64,000 bases of DNA from Paralvinella palmiformis (GCA_025642065.1 JAODUP010000328.1:246001-310000); one strand, 5' to 3'; positions 23,321 to 35,572 are shown, counted from the first letter of the stretch. Notes: generated by a model from the sequence alone, not told the origin. Made by a program: numbers and translations.

Positions 23321-23455
23321 TATTGAGTTGTTGTTGGTGTTATTGAGATGTTTAGCCACTGACTAAACAAACACCTTACAAATACAGGTATATGTTGGAT
23401 TCGAACTGGCAATTTCTTACCCCCCCCCCCTTCCGCCAAGTATTAAGTCACTGGA
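23321..23455 (-). mobile_element. SINE family B-like fragment (minus strand)
   Basis: In reverse complement, TTCGAATCCAACATATACC is a B-box-like head end, then come CTGTATTTGTAAGG and AGTCAGTGGCTAAACATCTC. Diverged from the other copies, and it lacks the standard middle. Confidence 0.45.
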
Positions 23456-23540
23456 TGTTATCAATATACAAATAGACTAGTTAACATTATGTTAAATTAC
23501 CCGAGATCCGATGGCAGACTTCACTACCAATGGACAAACG

Positions 23541-23706
23541 CTCTGTTGACACAGCTGGCAGGGCGCTGGTTGGTAAGCCACTAGGTCGGGGTTCAAATCC
23601 CAGTGTTAGGTGTATTTATGGGGCTGTTTGTTTCTTCTGATCGTCCCAATTTCCATCGGAGTTGAGGAGGCTAGCGTCACAGCTATAAAACAAAACTCGC
23701 TCCACC
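23541..23706 (+). mobile_element. SINE family B-like copy with tRNA-like head
   Basis: Head GCAGGGCGCTGGTTGGTAAG ... GGGGTTCAAATCCCAG, then TTTATGGGGCTGTTTGTTTC. The body is only loosely like family B, so it may be a separate subfamily. Confidence 0.5.
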
Positions 23707-24325
23707 AATAATAAAATACTAATATTGATATTTATTTCCAATTCGCATATTATTTCTTACCAATACAGTTGATACAAATTGGAGCACCTGCGTAGCTACT
23801 TACAGCTGCCTTTCCACGGGATCCGTGATACGCAATGCCCAATAAGATAAATATGTCACATGTTTCTGTGTGAGACCAGGAGAGAGAATGGGGAAGACGA
23901 GTGAAGCCAGGTATAAGATATCAATTAATAAATGTATAAGAAGTAAAGCGTACTATCTTGTTAAGTACGGTGACACATCATAATGAGGAGGAGACAATGG
24001 TTAACTGATTAAATGTGTTCATCGTGTGGGCTACTATTAGTGAGATGTGTTCAGAGCTCTTATTACCTTTTTTTTACTGGGGGTATCACTGTACAGTGCC
24101 CTTGAATGGATTCTAGTAGGCAGGGCGCTTTATTAAATATAGTATTATTACTATTGTATGTGTTTGGAATCATTGTCGGCATTATCATTAGAAAAACAAA
24201 CCTAACCTGATTGTTTTTATCCGATGAGTTTGTTATTAGCTAATCAGTTGTTTGTTTTTTGTTTTTTTGGGGGGGGGTTACGCTTACGGCTTAGCTTGAT
24301 TGTGTTCAGTGTATAGGTTCGTTTG

Positions 24326-24523
24326 TATGGTGGATGAGGGTCGTGTGGTGGATGGGTGAGGGTCGTGTGGTGGATGGGTGAGGGTCGTGTGGTGGATGGG
24401 TGAGGGTCGTGTGGTGGATGGGTGAGGGTCGTATGGTGGATGGGTGAGGTCGTATGGTGAATGGGTGAGGGTCGTATGGTGGATGGGTGAGGGTCGTGTG
24501 GTGGATCAGTGAGGGTCGTATGG
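24326..24523. repeat. 22-bp minisatellite
   Basis: About nine units of GTGGATGGGTGAGGGTCGTGTG, here split as GTGGATGGGTGAGG and GTCGTGTG, with small variants (TATG for TGTG, one missing G). It is G-rich on the + strand. The minus-strand reading frame through it (PSPIHHTT-type repeats) is a by-product. Confidence 0.95.
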
Positions 24524-24622
24524 AAGCTGGATAGGGGGAGCGATAATACGTACTTCATCCCCACTATTGTGGTCGAATGTTCTTGAAGAGAGACGGGAAA
24601 TGTTCCGTTTTTATCTGTCTCG

Positions 24623-24792
24623 TTGGGTCGGCTAAGTGTTCGAGTTGTGCTTAGAGCACTACGCTGTAAAACTACATGTTGATATCCGACCCATACCTAA
24701 GTTTATGGGATGTTTCACCCGAAAGTCGCCACTCGGCCATTTGTCTCATGTGTGACAAGCGACGAGGCTAAATAGCTCATCCACCCATTGGT
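24623..24792 (+). mobile_element. SINE family B copy
   Basis: GGTCGGCTAAGTGTTCGAG head, GCACTACGCTGTAAAAC, TATGGGATGTTTCACCCG, GTCGCCACTCGGCC, CATGTGTGACAAGCGACGAG, GCTAAATAGCTCATCCACCC. Near full-length with a diverged head. Confidence 0.7.
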
Positions 24793-25243
24793 TCAGCTGC
24801 TCTGTTTATCACAGTAAACTCACTGAACCTTGATGACCTGTTAATATTTCTGGTATCGGGTCTGGTCTTTCTCATCAGCGCTAGCTGCTAGGTGTTCATA
24901 AAGTCATAATTATATGACGTCTGTTTACCAGGTGTTTACTTAACTAAGTCGTTCATCCCTCCGCATTAGTACATTGCAGTTGCCTGGCAGTGCGCACCTG
25001 TGTGGTAATATCGCTTAGGCAGTAACAAGTGTTACCTGTTGTTGAAATGGACGAATACTGGTCATTCAGGCTGCCATTAAGAAATGCAAATGTCTGAGCG
25101 ATATTCTGCGTTGCATTCATTTTATTCTGTTTTTATATTGGCGGCATTCATGGAATTGGTATCACCAAATGTGGATATGCACGACGAATAACTGATTTTG
25201 TTAAATGGAGTGAATTAGTCAAGCATATTTATTTGCCATTTCA

Positions 25244-25284
25244 CGGTGATTGTTATTCGCGATACGATTGTTATTCGCGATACG
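25244..25284. repeat. 18-bp tandem duplication
   Basis: GATTGTTATTCGCGATAC occurs twice in direct succession, followed by a partial third GATTAG. Short local duplication. Confidence 0.8.
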
Positions 25285-25388
25285 ATTAGCGAAACTTTTA
25301 ATAATTGTTAGAAGAAAGCAGATGGGAGACTAAAATAACCATGATAAACTTCTTTTGGTAGTGTGAAATATCGAATATCTTGAATAAC

Positions 25389-25508
25389 AGATCCGGAACA
25401 TTGACGTTTACGGTTAAAATTGCGGGATTATCACGGTTTATCGCTCAGTGGACCCCCTATAAATCCCACAATGCAAAGCGCACCTAGTTTGTTTGGTTTT
25501 TGACGTCA
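25389..25508 (+). repeat. Repeat D, third copy (5'-truncated)
   Basis: Starts AACAGATCCGGAACATTGAC, runs through GGACCCCCTATAAATCCCAC and GCAAAGCGCACC, and ends TTTTTGACGTCATCATGC. The end matches the left arm at 11324. The first ~40 bp of the full repeat are missing. Confidence 0.85.
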
Positions 25509-27085
25509 TCATGCAATGGGTCTATTTCTTTCCGTTTTGTTACCAACAGAAGTATGGCTGTTGGTTTGTGTGTGCTATTGGTCACTGGTATAGTCCCTAG
25601 ACAGCTTTAAGGAAAACCTCCGGTTGAAAATATTATCACTTGAACTATAAACCGCTTCGTCTTTTAGAACCTGTTAGCAATTAGATAAAACTCGGCTTCA
25701 GATGTGAAACACTCTGGAACATTTATCTTCACCTGTATTGGCCTCCCTGTTAGATTTGAATGCGCCTGTCAGCGGGTGTCGTAAAGAACGGTGGGAAAAA
25801 ACCCTCAACAACTTACTTATATCGCGAACGTTAAAGTGATGTTTTCCTGAATGTTAACAACATCTGAACGGTATTCTTTTCCGACTTATGCGTACAGCCA
25901 GCTGGTTGGGAACGTGGGGCGGCTCCGTCTGGTGCCGAAATGAATGGGTTACGTTATTATCGTTAACACGGCGTGCCGCGATGGTGTTAGGTAAATCAGT
26001 GCAGTTGAGGATGGGTTGACTGACGGTGCGTGCTGATAACTGTCTTCAGGCAGTAAAAAACTCTCACTTTACAGCGTTATCATTCTGGGATTATGTGCGA
26101 TGCTATCATCCTTGGATAACGACCTCTCACGCTCTCTGACTCTCTCCGTGTGTGTGTGTGTGTGTGTGTCAATTCTTTTTATTACGGTATATGTTTGGAG
26201 CGATCTCCTCGCTGGTGGTACTAGCAGTACGGTGATGTATGTGTGTGCGTATCACGGTTATCAGCTTTCTCTATCTGGATCAGTTGCTAACACGTGATAT
26301 AACGTTATCTTCTGGCAAAGAGCTTGAGCTGCTGAAAGCAAATACAACTCCATCCCAACTCCTCATCTAATCATACCAGCAGGAGTAGTTGTTGTATCGG
26401 TAGATTGTATTAAGAATTTTAATCATAATTATTATGTTTGGTACTGTATTATTTGGTTTACGGTAATTATTCCCCCCCCCCCCCCCCTCTCTGTATTTAC
26501 GATTTATGAAATGTGTACTGATGGAATATTTTTCAAGCGCATAGAAAAGCATTGTTTTTACCGTTAGGTTTCATTTTCTTTCTGTCACTATTGATTGTGC
26601 CGAAGTAGACCGATTCGTTGACCCTTCCCTCCCCAGAATTTAGCACGATGCCACCACAGAGCTGGTTTCAGTTGTCATCCATGTGGTGCAAATCTGCTGC
26701 AAACGAGAAATATCAAAAGTGATTTGGTTTTTCAGTCTTCAAATGATATGATAAACAGTTGTGTTCAGTTGGCTTCTCGCGGACCACCTTGTCACCGTTA
26801 GCCGTGTAGTAGTATGTCTGGATGGTGTTTTTTCTCTTCTCTTGTTTTCTTCTAACTATATTGGCGTTGAACAGTGGAACGTGTATGAGAAGGGAGGGTG
26901 CACTAAATAGGGGTCAGGGTCAGTGGGTGGAGTGTGATGGTTATTGGCAACTGTGACACCAGATTGTAGTTAGTTTAAATATGTTAAAGACGTAATAGTA
27001 ACAAGTGTACGATGTGCGCAAAAACAGGCGAAGAAGGAGAACATCAAGGTGTAAATTGTGTGTGTGTGTCCCCCCGCGTGCGTGC

Positions 27086-27119
<34 letters not shown>

Positions 27120-27330
27120 AGAGAGAGGATGCTTTTAGAGCCAAACATTCTACGATATTGTGATACGTTTATAATTTGGTGTATCTAGTATGGATGAGAT
27201 GACGAATCAGTCATTCACTATTAGAATGGTTAGATCCATAACTCCTTGATGAAACAGAAGTAGAAGTGGTTAGACCACGAACAGTTTATGATATACATTA
27301 ATCACCATGTTGACAAAAGTTAAAAATATC

Positions 27331-27408
<78 letters not shown>

Positions 27409-27757
27409 GTAATATAAAATACGAAGAGTAGACGGTGATTTACTAGTCTTCGATAATGGAATCATTAAATAGGTGTATAGTTACGGAGTAACGGTTTAGA
27501 AGGAGAAAGGAGAGCAATAACTATGTGTTTTGTTTGCTGTGCCGCATATTTTACCAACCGAGAACAGCTGAAAAGAATATTTGTCTGCAGGAGTCTATAG
27601 AACAAAGTCGGGTAATTAGACGTACCACCACCCAGTATAATGAAGTATGATGTTGTTGTGATAAATACGATATGATATATATGTTCGTAGTGTTTGTTAC
27701 CAGATACCGAGAACGACGGTTAATAAGAATGTACACTAGCTAGCGCAGAAATACAAC
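25509..27757. other. Non-coding block, no gene seen
   Basis: Simple repeats only: TG near 26148-26169, a C-run (26472-26488), TG/CG then TG then GA at 27057-27119, and TA then GA at 27333-27402. No exon or element recognised. Confidence 0.4.
27333..27402. repeat. TA then GA compound microsatellite
   Basis: About 42 bp of TA followed by about 26 bp of GA. Typical of the many compound dinucleotide tracts in this window. Confidence 0.95.
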
Positions 27758-27932
27758 GGGGGCGCCTTCGTGGATAACTCGTAGCGCGATCGGGCACATA
27801 TCTCAACCACCCGCGTGCAAATCTCGGCGCGGGCAGGTCTGGTGGGCGTTTCATCATTCAGTTCGGCTCGTTCTCTTTGTCGGTCGGCCCGTTTAGCCCG
27901 CCTTGTGCACAAAAGTGGCCGTAAAACGTAAA
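27758..27932 (+). mobile_element. SINE family A, diverged old copy
   Basis: GGGGGCGCCTTCGTGG, ACCACCCGCGTGCAAATCTC, GTCGGCCCGTTTAGCCCGCC and GTGCACAAAAGTGGCCGTAA show family A order, with many substitutions in the head (A-box and B-box degraded). Confidence 0.8.
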
Positions 27933-28399
27933 ACAAACAGAAACACAACATGGATGAGTATGTCTAGGTACTGGAATACTAATGTTAGTGATGAGTGTTA
28001 AACACACAGCAAATTATCATTCCCACGACTGCCTGTCTTAGCAGAACACCTATCTTTAAAATGATATTAAAAATCAGCCAGATCCCGTAATTAATTTATC
28101 AGATTTGTAAAGAATGCTTTTACATTTATCTATCGGTTGTTTCATCATAAATAAAGGACTTCGTCCTTGTTGTACCATTTCCCTTGGAGATTGCCCCTCT
28201 CCTCTGTGTACCACCCACTTGAGACCAACGCCAAGGCTAAAAAAGGACCCTCACCCCAGTTAGATTTAAATTGAAATTCAGCTACAAACATGATTGTAAT
28301 TCAATGTATATGTACTTGTTTAGATAATATAGTTATACGGATTACTCTGTTATGAAGTCCCTCATTTAGCGCCTTATGATAGTAGTGTACATACATCAA

Positions 28400-28810
28400 C
28401 ATGAATGTACCCGAGCATATTATTATTATTGGTAACTTTCGTACCAGCGTATAGATCTAGTAGTAGTAGTAGTAGTAGTACTACTAGTATAGTAGTAATA
28501 ACCCAAGCTGTTATCAGTGTTAGTGACTTTATGTCCGCGCGCATATTAATACCGTCGGTAGTCACCATTATGTCAGCGCCCAAACTATTACTGTTGTTGG
28601 TCACATTATGTGCGCGCGCGTTATAATGTATTATTATTATTATTAGTAACTTGATAATCCGCGCCCAAGATATTATTATAGTTTATAGTTTTATGTGCGC
28701 GCGCATGCGAATATTGTTGCTGGTAACCGTTTAGGTCTGCACGCTTACTGCTGTTGTTGTTGGTGACCTTTATTTGCGCGCGCAAGCTATTACTGCTATT
28801 GGAGCTGGTA
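28400..28810. repeat. ~40-bp degenerate satellite with GCGCGC cores
   Basis: Around nine diverged units of 35-46 bp share (A/G)GT(A/G)AC, TTTATGTGCGCGCGCA and an ATT/GTT-rich spacer. GCGCGC or a decayed form occurs in nearly every unit, set in AT-rich DNA. An AGT microsatellite (28458-28500) sits inside. On the minus strand units translate to VTNNN- and RAD-like peptides, but frame shifts between units argue against coding. Confidence 0.8.
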
Positions 28811-29817
28811 GTTAGATACATATCAATAAAGCTCCCTTTTCCCCTCAGGACTGTGTTGGTTTAAAGCTGTCTCGTTATAGACAGCCCGATTTTTCCAGAT
28901 GGATTACTTTTGTGACCATCTTAAAGGATTTCTTTGATGGCCAATACTCTTTTCAGATGATTTTAATAACAAAAACTTGTATTAACATTATTGGTTGGTC
29001 GCTCGCGTATAATCTTGTACCTTATACAGAAATTGTTTTGTGGGTAAAAACGTCGTAATAAGTTTGTATTCACATGGATAACTTTCAGCCGGCCATCATG
29101 TGGCTGTTTAGTTGTTATACAGCAGAATGTACACGCATGTTTAGTGTTGGCACGCAGAGATTGGTGACGTTACACGCAGAACCAAGCAGAACTACACCAA
29201 AACACATACACACACACACGCACGCATGCGTTGATGACGTCAGTACATAACTCTGTTCAACGAGACTTGACGAGTGAATACGATCAGAACCGAATATTCA
29301 TACAGATGCCATCCTTATATGGGACCAGATTGTTGTCCCGGATTTCTGCGTACGGGCAATTAAAATACCTACGTATTGTAATGTCTTTAGCGTTTGATGA
29401 ACTTAAAATATGAAATTACTATAATTAGTTTTAAAAGGAATTGTATAATTCGGTGAATGATCGCTTTTAGTTTTACTGTTTATATTCAGTTATTTTGTTA
29501 ATACGAGCTTAAGAGCTGTCTGTTTTCGGGATGTAGGTTTTTGGTCCATCGAACATTTACGCCTGGTGACACAGTTCGTACGATCCCGTGAAATAAATAT
29601 CTAGCTAATTTAGTTTATAATCAATATAAATATTGTTGGATTACATCGCGAAACTGACCGTGTTCTCTCTGACCACTGTTTGTGATTGTCATCTGCAAAT
29701 CGAATTTATGCCTTCACCAAATAGACTAGCGGCAAGGCACTCTTTGTTAGAATGTAATCAGACGTCCCTTACTGCAGTACTGTCCAATCAATTTCGATAA
29801 ACATATAACTACGGTAA

Positions 29818-29851
<34 letters not shown>

Positions 29852-30507
29852 AAGCATGGTGATATATTTCCTTTTCTTTTTTAAAGAGGACCGAATGTAT
29901 ATTTATGTATCTATGTTTCCGTATGTTGAAACGTGGTTAGGAGGTGGAGAATTAGTGGCAGGTTACAGTTCGTACTGACTGTTTAATGTAAGCCATTTTA
30001 TTCCGGGTTATTTTTATCCTGATCAAACTAAATACCGCCTTTGATCGTTCGCTTTTCTTGTTGCTTTTCCAGCTAATCCATCGACTGGCTTAAGAGAGAG
30101 TTTTTTTAACGACCTGGTGAAAGTTGCCGAGTTTATTTGACAGGATTCCGGTGTAACGGTTTAAGATGTATGAAGTATTTGTCCGTTTTGGTCCTGTATC
30201 AGCGGTTTACCAGTTAGTTGTTTTGTTTCCACAAACAAAACGTTATCTAGTAGTATTAAAAACCACTGGATGTGAATCCCGCTGTCTGGTCTGTGTGTGT
30301 GTGTGGGGGGGGGAGGGGATTCGAACTGTGCCTTCCAGATCGAGATGTTCGCGTAGAGGAATGCCGCTGAAATATTATCTAATCTTCACTGATTAGGGAC
30401 TGGAGTCGGTCATCTAAAGCTACTCGGCCGAGTGGTCGTTTCCACAGTAAACCATTGGAGAGAAAGATTTCGAACAATGCGCTCGGTCGACATTGCTAAG
30501 ATAACAC
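28811..30507. other. Non-coding block, no gene seen
   Basis: AT-rich unique sequence, a short CA tract near 29205, TA at 29819-29848 and a G-run near 30305. No exon assigned. Confidence 0.4.
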
Positions 30508-30552
30508 TGACCCGACCCGACCCGACCCGACCCGGCCCGGCCCGGCCCGGCT
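30508..30552. repeat. GACCC / GGCCC pentanucleotide repeat
   Basis: About five GACCC units followed by about three GGCCC units. The switch suggests one base change that then spread by slippage. Confidence 0.9.
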
Positions 30553-30652
30553 TACCTTAATGCCAGTGTCACTAGTTGCGGTGGTGATTCGTGGTTAAGA
30601 AAACTTCCCCGCGAAACGATGCTCGATCCTGGAAGCTAGCTGTATGATGCAT

Positions 30653-30958
30653 GCTTTGCTTTGTTTTGTATGTTGGGGAGTATCTCCAGGCTGTCGCTTG
30701 TTCAGCACAGCCTCTATGGTGGAGTCCTTGTGAGTGGTTGTGCACGCCTCCTATCCCACCGCTCACAGGGGAGCATTACGGAAATATGGAGCCGAAATAC
30801 CCCGAGGGTGGTCTTCGAGGGGTGTTTAACGTGGTCAGTCACCCACGACGTTGTGAGCCGAGAAATTAGTCCCCGGAAAGGTTTCGACCTCTTGATGGGA
30901 TCGAACCTGTGACCCTTGGCACCAGGATCTTAACCACTAGACCATCGGGGCTCACTGG
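30653..30958 (-). mobile_element. SINE family C with internal deletion and target duplication
   Basis: ATGATGCAT at 30644-30652 and 30959-30967 is a 9-bp target duplication. In reverse complement the element has a tRNA-like head (GAGCCCCGATGGTCTAGTGG, GGTTCGATCCC) and GAGGTCGAAACC. It continues with CTCGGCTCACAACGTCGTGG and ACCCTCGGGGTATTTCGGC. The stretch between the ACGTTAAA motif and the ACCCTC motif is shorter than in the copy at 51509. Confidence 0.85.
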
Positions 30959-31533
30959 ATGATGCATCGACTGACCACTAGCTAAATAAGCTGTTGTTCT
31001 AACATCGGATAACCGGAAGCTCGTATTACATCTGCTCTGGAATACTCTGTTTTGTTTTCGCCTCGGCTGGCCATTAGCTAACTTACCCGTTATGTTATGA
31101 TAGGGGGCACCACCGGCGTTATTAGTATTACGACTTTGTACTCCACCTATGACCAGTTCCAAGTGTAGTTTGTCTAGTGTTAGATTAGTTTGTGTGTTGG
31201 AAGAAGACGGGTCGATTAGTGTTTCTTTTCTGTCGGCTTTCGGTTTTTACGCCGATGTGATTATATTACCTGTAGTGATTGTTGTTTTGAATGTTTGGGT
31301 TTTTTGTTTGTTCTAAACAATCTGATTCAGATAGACGTGTGTATAGAACTGTCATACATAGGTGGAATTAAGTGTTACAGAGAATTCCGGTGCTTTGACG
31401 TATGCTAATGCGGGCAATGATTTAATAATATTGCCATGTTGATACTATGTTAATTTCTCATAAGCGTAATATTCATGATATTTTGCGTTTTGTTTCAGAT
31501 GGCGAGCAGAAAATAACAAGTGATGGTCAAGAA

Positions 31534-31545
31534 AGAAAGAAAGAA

Positions 31546-31620
<75 letters not shown>

Positions 31621-31626
31621 GAGAGA
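31534..31626. repeat. AAAG then ACAG tetranucleotide array
   Basis: A few AAAG units followed by about 18 ACAG units and a short GA end. Open in several frames, giving false RQTD- and CLSV-type repeats. Confidence 0.95.
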
Positions 31627-31730
31627 TATATAACATTTTCAGCGTCCTGTTGGCATCTATAAAGAATAAATATTAATTATTTACAAGAAAGAAACAAACA
31701 GATTTATTACATGCCGCGACTGTTTGTATG

Positions 31731-31735
<5 letters not shown>

Positions 31736-31766
<31 letters not shown>
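31736..31766. repeat. TG microsatellite
   Basis: Uninterrupted TG tract of about 30 bp. Confidence 0.95.
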
Positions 31767-31767
<1 letters not shown>

Positions 31768-32877
31768 TGATGGGGTGGGTCCTTCGCATTCCAAACGATT
31801 CACTCGTCAGTTAATCTGCAGAGTTGATGAATCATATACAGGTAATACAATGAGGTCATCATTGTCTGACGTCATCTAAACATTCTAAGTTAGCTTCATG
31901 TTCCCTTTAACACGCACTCTTGTCACCAACAAAACCCCCCCCTCTCTCTCTCTCTCTCTCACTGTGTGTGTGTATAGTCTACTCCTTCTGGACTACTTAA
32001 GCCGGGATCATTTTGTTTTTGTTATCGGTAAGACTGGTCCCGGCTTCCCGCAACATGACACCCCTGAACATTTACCGTCAAAGCTGGCCGTGTTCCGTTC
32101 ATGTAAGAGGATATTGGCATTTATCGGTACCCGGGTTTGGCCATAACCATCAGAGCGGCCCCTCGTCTGGTGTTGTTTCACCTGTAAGCGTTTCATCATA
32201 GGTGGCGCACAAAGGTAGAACAACAGACGCTCGCCAAGGAAATATCAATGTTCCCATTGTTGCAGGTGTACAGCATCGCCCTGGCGGTCGTATATCACGG
32301 GGCTATAACAGGGCTTCGGTCTAATAACATGTGACTATCCGCATAGATTTATCGCCAACCAGTATAACTGCCGTGTTCCCGCTTGTGTTGTATAACTTCG
32401 GTTGATGCGGTGTTTTATGTTGGCGCGGTGTTGGCTTTTACTCTCCGGTTATGTAACAAGGTGGGCGCCTGTTTTTCGCACACTGCGCATGACCGTTGCC
32501 GTGCGCCATTAAAACTTTACCGCCGGGATCGTATCGTGAAAGGGAACAGAGACGGGTGTATGCATGATACTATAGTAGTAATGACGAAATCTTATCGCGA
32601 TCGTTGCTAGTCTGATTTATTAATCTCGCAGAAGTAACTGTCAGCTGGCTCAGCTTTATGCTCAGTAAATACAAGTATCCCAGCTGGGATTCCCCATCTT
32701 AATGTATACGGTTTGAGTTCGCTGTTTAATGTACAGTTAATCATATACTACAGTTTAGCCAAAGAGCTATCCAAGTTGTCTACAGTTAGCTGTCTGTATT
32801 TTATGCCCAATTAATCATGTCCCACAAATGAGCTACGAAAGAATAAAAGTTTTAAGCTTGTTTCTTTATCGTCCCCG

Positions 32878-32910
<33 letters not shown>

Positions 32911-33854
32911 CCAATAAATTAATTGACAAACTGCATACTGGTTTATCGGCTAAGATAAAAAGCGCAACATACCTGAGTCAGGTAATTAAAGGCATTAATT
33001 ATCCGTGTTTTTCGGGAAAAGACTAAAACGGTTGTCAGAATGATATCTAGACATAACTCACTTCAGGTTTTGAACCATTCTCATGGACTTGGTTATGTTG
33101 CTGTTTTTCGGCGTTCTTTTGTCTGGATTTCGGTCGTCACAGCAAAAGGTCACAGTTATATTTTAACGCCGACAAAAAAATGGCAACAATAACTTCAACC
33201 CCCCCCCCTCCCAACAAAACAGTGGACCTCGTTTTATAATCTAACCAGAGATAAGCGGACGATGATAAATCTACGAGGAAAAACTACGTAGTACCACCAA
33301 ACTGTTCTTTTTTAAAATTCGATCTTAACGAGCAGTTCCCAAGAGTTTTGTGTTTACGATGGAAACGCGGGCGACCGTTTCTGATTTGCGAGGACAATGC
33401 CTTGTGCAGTCTGCAGATTTTGTTTGTTTTTAGGGTTTTTTATTTTTAGTTCAAAGGTACAACAGTAGCCATTAAACTGTAATCTAGGCTAATGATTGGG
33501 AACAAAATGTTCGCAACATCTGGCTTGGATTTGCCAGCAGTATGTCGTCGCGTGATGTAGACGAATCGAATGCCGAATCTCGGTACATCGCGGTGAAACT
33601 CACGGACTCTCGCTCAGTTCTCGTGGCAGGTCGTAATGAGCTCTTTGGTCCAATAGGCTTCTCAAAATAAAACTCTATGAAGGGTATGATTTCGGGCTTG
33701 ATCGGATCTGAACACAATGTATCTACATAATACCAAATTGGTGGTTGCGCTGGTAGTGGTGGTGGTGGTGGGGTGGCAACTGGTTCGTGCATTAAAAAAA
33801 TTTCTACCGTTTCTGGTTCGTGCTTTAAAAACTAATTCTACCGTTTCTAAGTCT

Positions 33855-33926
33855 CCCCTGCCAAACTGGTAGCGCGTTTTGTCACAAGAGTGTAGGCGGG
33901 TTCGATTCCCTAGCTACGTATGAATG
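33855..33926 (+). mobile_element. tRNA-like SINE head
   Basis: CCAAACTGGTAGCGCGTTTTG ... GCGGGTTCGATTCCC has A-box and B-box spacing like a tRNA gene, but no CCA-ready acceptor stem pairs around it. The downstream sequence does not match families A to C. Probably a SINE head of another family. Confidence 0.4.
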
Positions 33927-34129
33927 ACGTTTTGTCTTTTATTTATCTTTTATTTGCCATTATGGTTTCATAAATTCATCACTAACTACGAACAAACTAA
34001 CGCCACTCAGCTGTACCCAAAACCAATGTGAGAATCGAAAGCAAAGGATGCAAAATCTATACGATGCAATAATCATGTGTTAAAAATCAGTAGGGACACT
34101 CCTATAGCGCAATAGAACATCGTTAGTTG

Positions 34130-34258
34130 TTTGGTCGTATTCTAATGCTACCGTGTTTGTGAGATGTTTCATCCGGTCAACTACTTTCCTCGGCTAAATG
34201 GCCCAATGGTGACATCCGGTGAGGCCAAACATGCAAGCAATCAATCACCCACTCACGC
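34130..34258 (+). mobile_element. SINE family B, diverged 3' part
   Basis: GTGAGATGTTTCATCCGG, CCTCGGCTAAATGG, CCGGTGAGGCCAAAC and CAATCACCCACTCAC follow the family B order loosely. Confidence 0.4.
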
Positions 34259-35557
34259 CACACCAACAAACAAGCTTCATCAGACCGCACAAGGCTTGGT
34301 TTATGGCAGTAAATAATCGTATGGAATCTCATTTGTTTGGGTACATTTCATCACGCTACCTTTACGGTGTTATTGATGTTTACCATCCAATCTGGAGACT
34401 TCAACTGCTTACTCTATCATGTTAATAGTCACGATTGAGGCGATAATAGGCGACAACGGAACCAACACAGGACAAGAATTCCACACAATGGCATGGTATT
34501 AATATAGTTGATGGCGAGGGCGGATAATTTCGACTTAAAACCTAGCTGCTCATGCAACTCTGCGTGTAAAACAAACAGTTTCAGCAATTTTAATACCATT
34601 ATTTTATGGGTCGATTTGCGTTGAAATATTGATAGCACATGAGCTATAATTTTCATCAGCCTCGAAGGTAACATCAAATTAAGTGCTTGCTCCAAGATTG
34701 TTGGTTTAAAAGGCCACAAGTGCACCAGACGGGTCGCATAATGCGGACTCGTGGGACTTTAAATCCACCTTGTTGCTTAATAAGCCATTTACAAATGAGG
34801 TATGTAAATTAAGCCAGGTGTTACAAATTGATTTGGCAGCACAGCGGTTCAGGAAGAGCTCTCAGCGTGCAACTGACCATCACTCGTCTCCAGGCGATAA
34901 CCTTAATTTTATGGAAGACCCGGCGTGCATTTCACTTGCTTGGCACCTTCAAGGTCATTAGTGTTCATGATAGATTTATGTACAAACGACCTTTTAACTC
35001 GAATCAGATTTACCATATGCCGAGGCATATGGATAATGGATGATCAGAGAGCGTTCTTCATAAGTAATATACTCTTTGTGCACTCTTTATATCTTTACAA
35101 GTTGCTGGCGCGCTTCAGTTCTGCTAATAATAATAATGGTCTTTGAGACCAGATGTTTCTTCCATCCATCTGATGTCGTGGTATCAACACATCTAGACTC
35201 ATCGGCAATAAGTATTCGCTCTTCGCCGGTGCCACTCGGAAAGTTTCTAAACTTCTCAGGCATTATTAAGGCAAATGAAATAAACCCAACCTATGTGCTG
35301 CAGTCCATAAAACTGATAGCTCGAGAGGATATTATATATATATATATATATATATATAACTTATTTCGTACCAAACATTGTACAATAATTATATAAATGT
35401 TCAGATACAAATGCATTATACAAGGAGTAAATAAATATCAATGAACTCATAGTTCACACAACAGAGTTGTCAGGATACATTGATTGAAGGCAGGTTGGTA
35501 ATAGCCATCCCTCGTTAAACATGGCTCTCTAACACATCTATATCTACTGCTGTGCAT
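34259..35557. other. AT-rich unique block, possible conserved non-coding sequence
   Basis: The part from about 34740 to 35260 is free of simple repeats and has a mixed composition unlike its surroundings. Several short overlapping ORFs on both strands match no family I recognise. A TA tract lies at 35330-35358. It could be an old transposon remnant or a regulatory element; neither can be shown from sequence alone. Confidence 0.3.
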
Positions 35558-35572
35558 TCACCTGTACTAAAT

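Larger units (their letters stand above)
30968..33854. other. Non-coding block, no gene seen
   Basis: Includes GACA and TG arrays (separate entries), CT then TG near 31941-31974, a CpG-rich part near 32270-32560, and TA at 32879-32908. A TTTTGTTTCAG acceptor-like site (31490-31500) runs into the GACA array and has no donor. Confidence 0.4.

Noticed and set aside
24244..24564. 106-codon minus-strand ORF with HHTT-type repeats
   Set aside because: By-product of the 22-bp minisatellite; no independent evidence of coding.
31490..31630. Exon after TTTTGTTTCAG
   Set aside because: The open frame runs into a tetranucleotide array and there is no donor.
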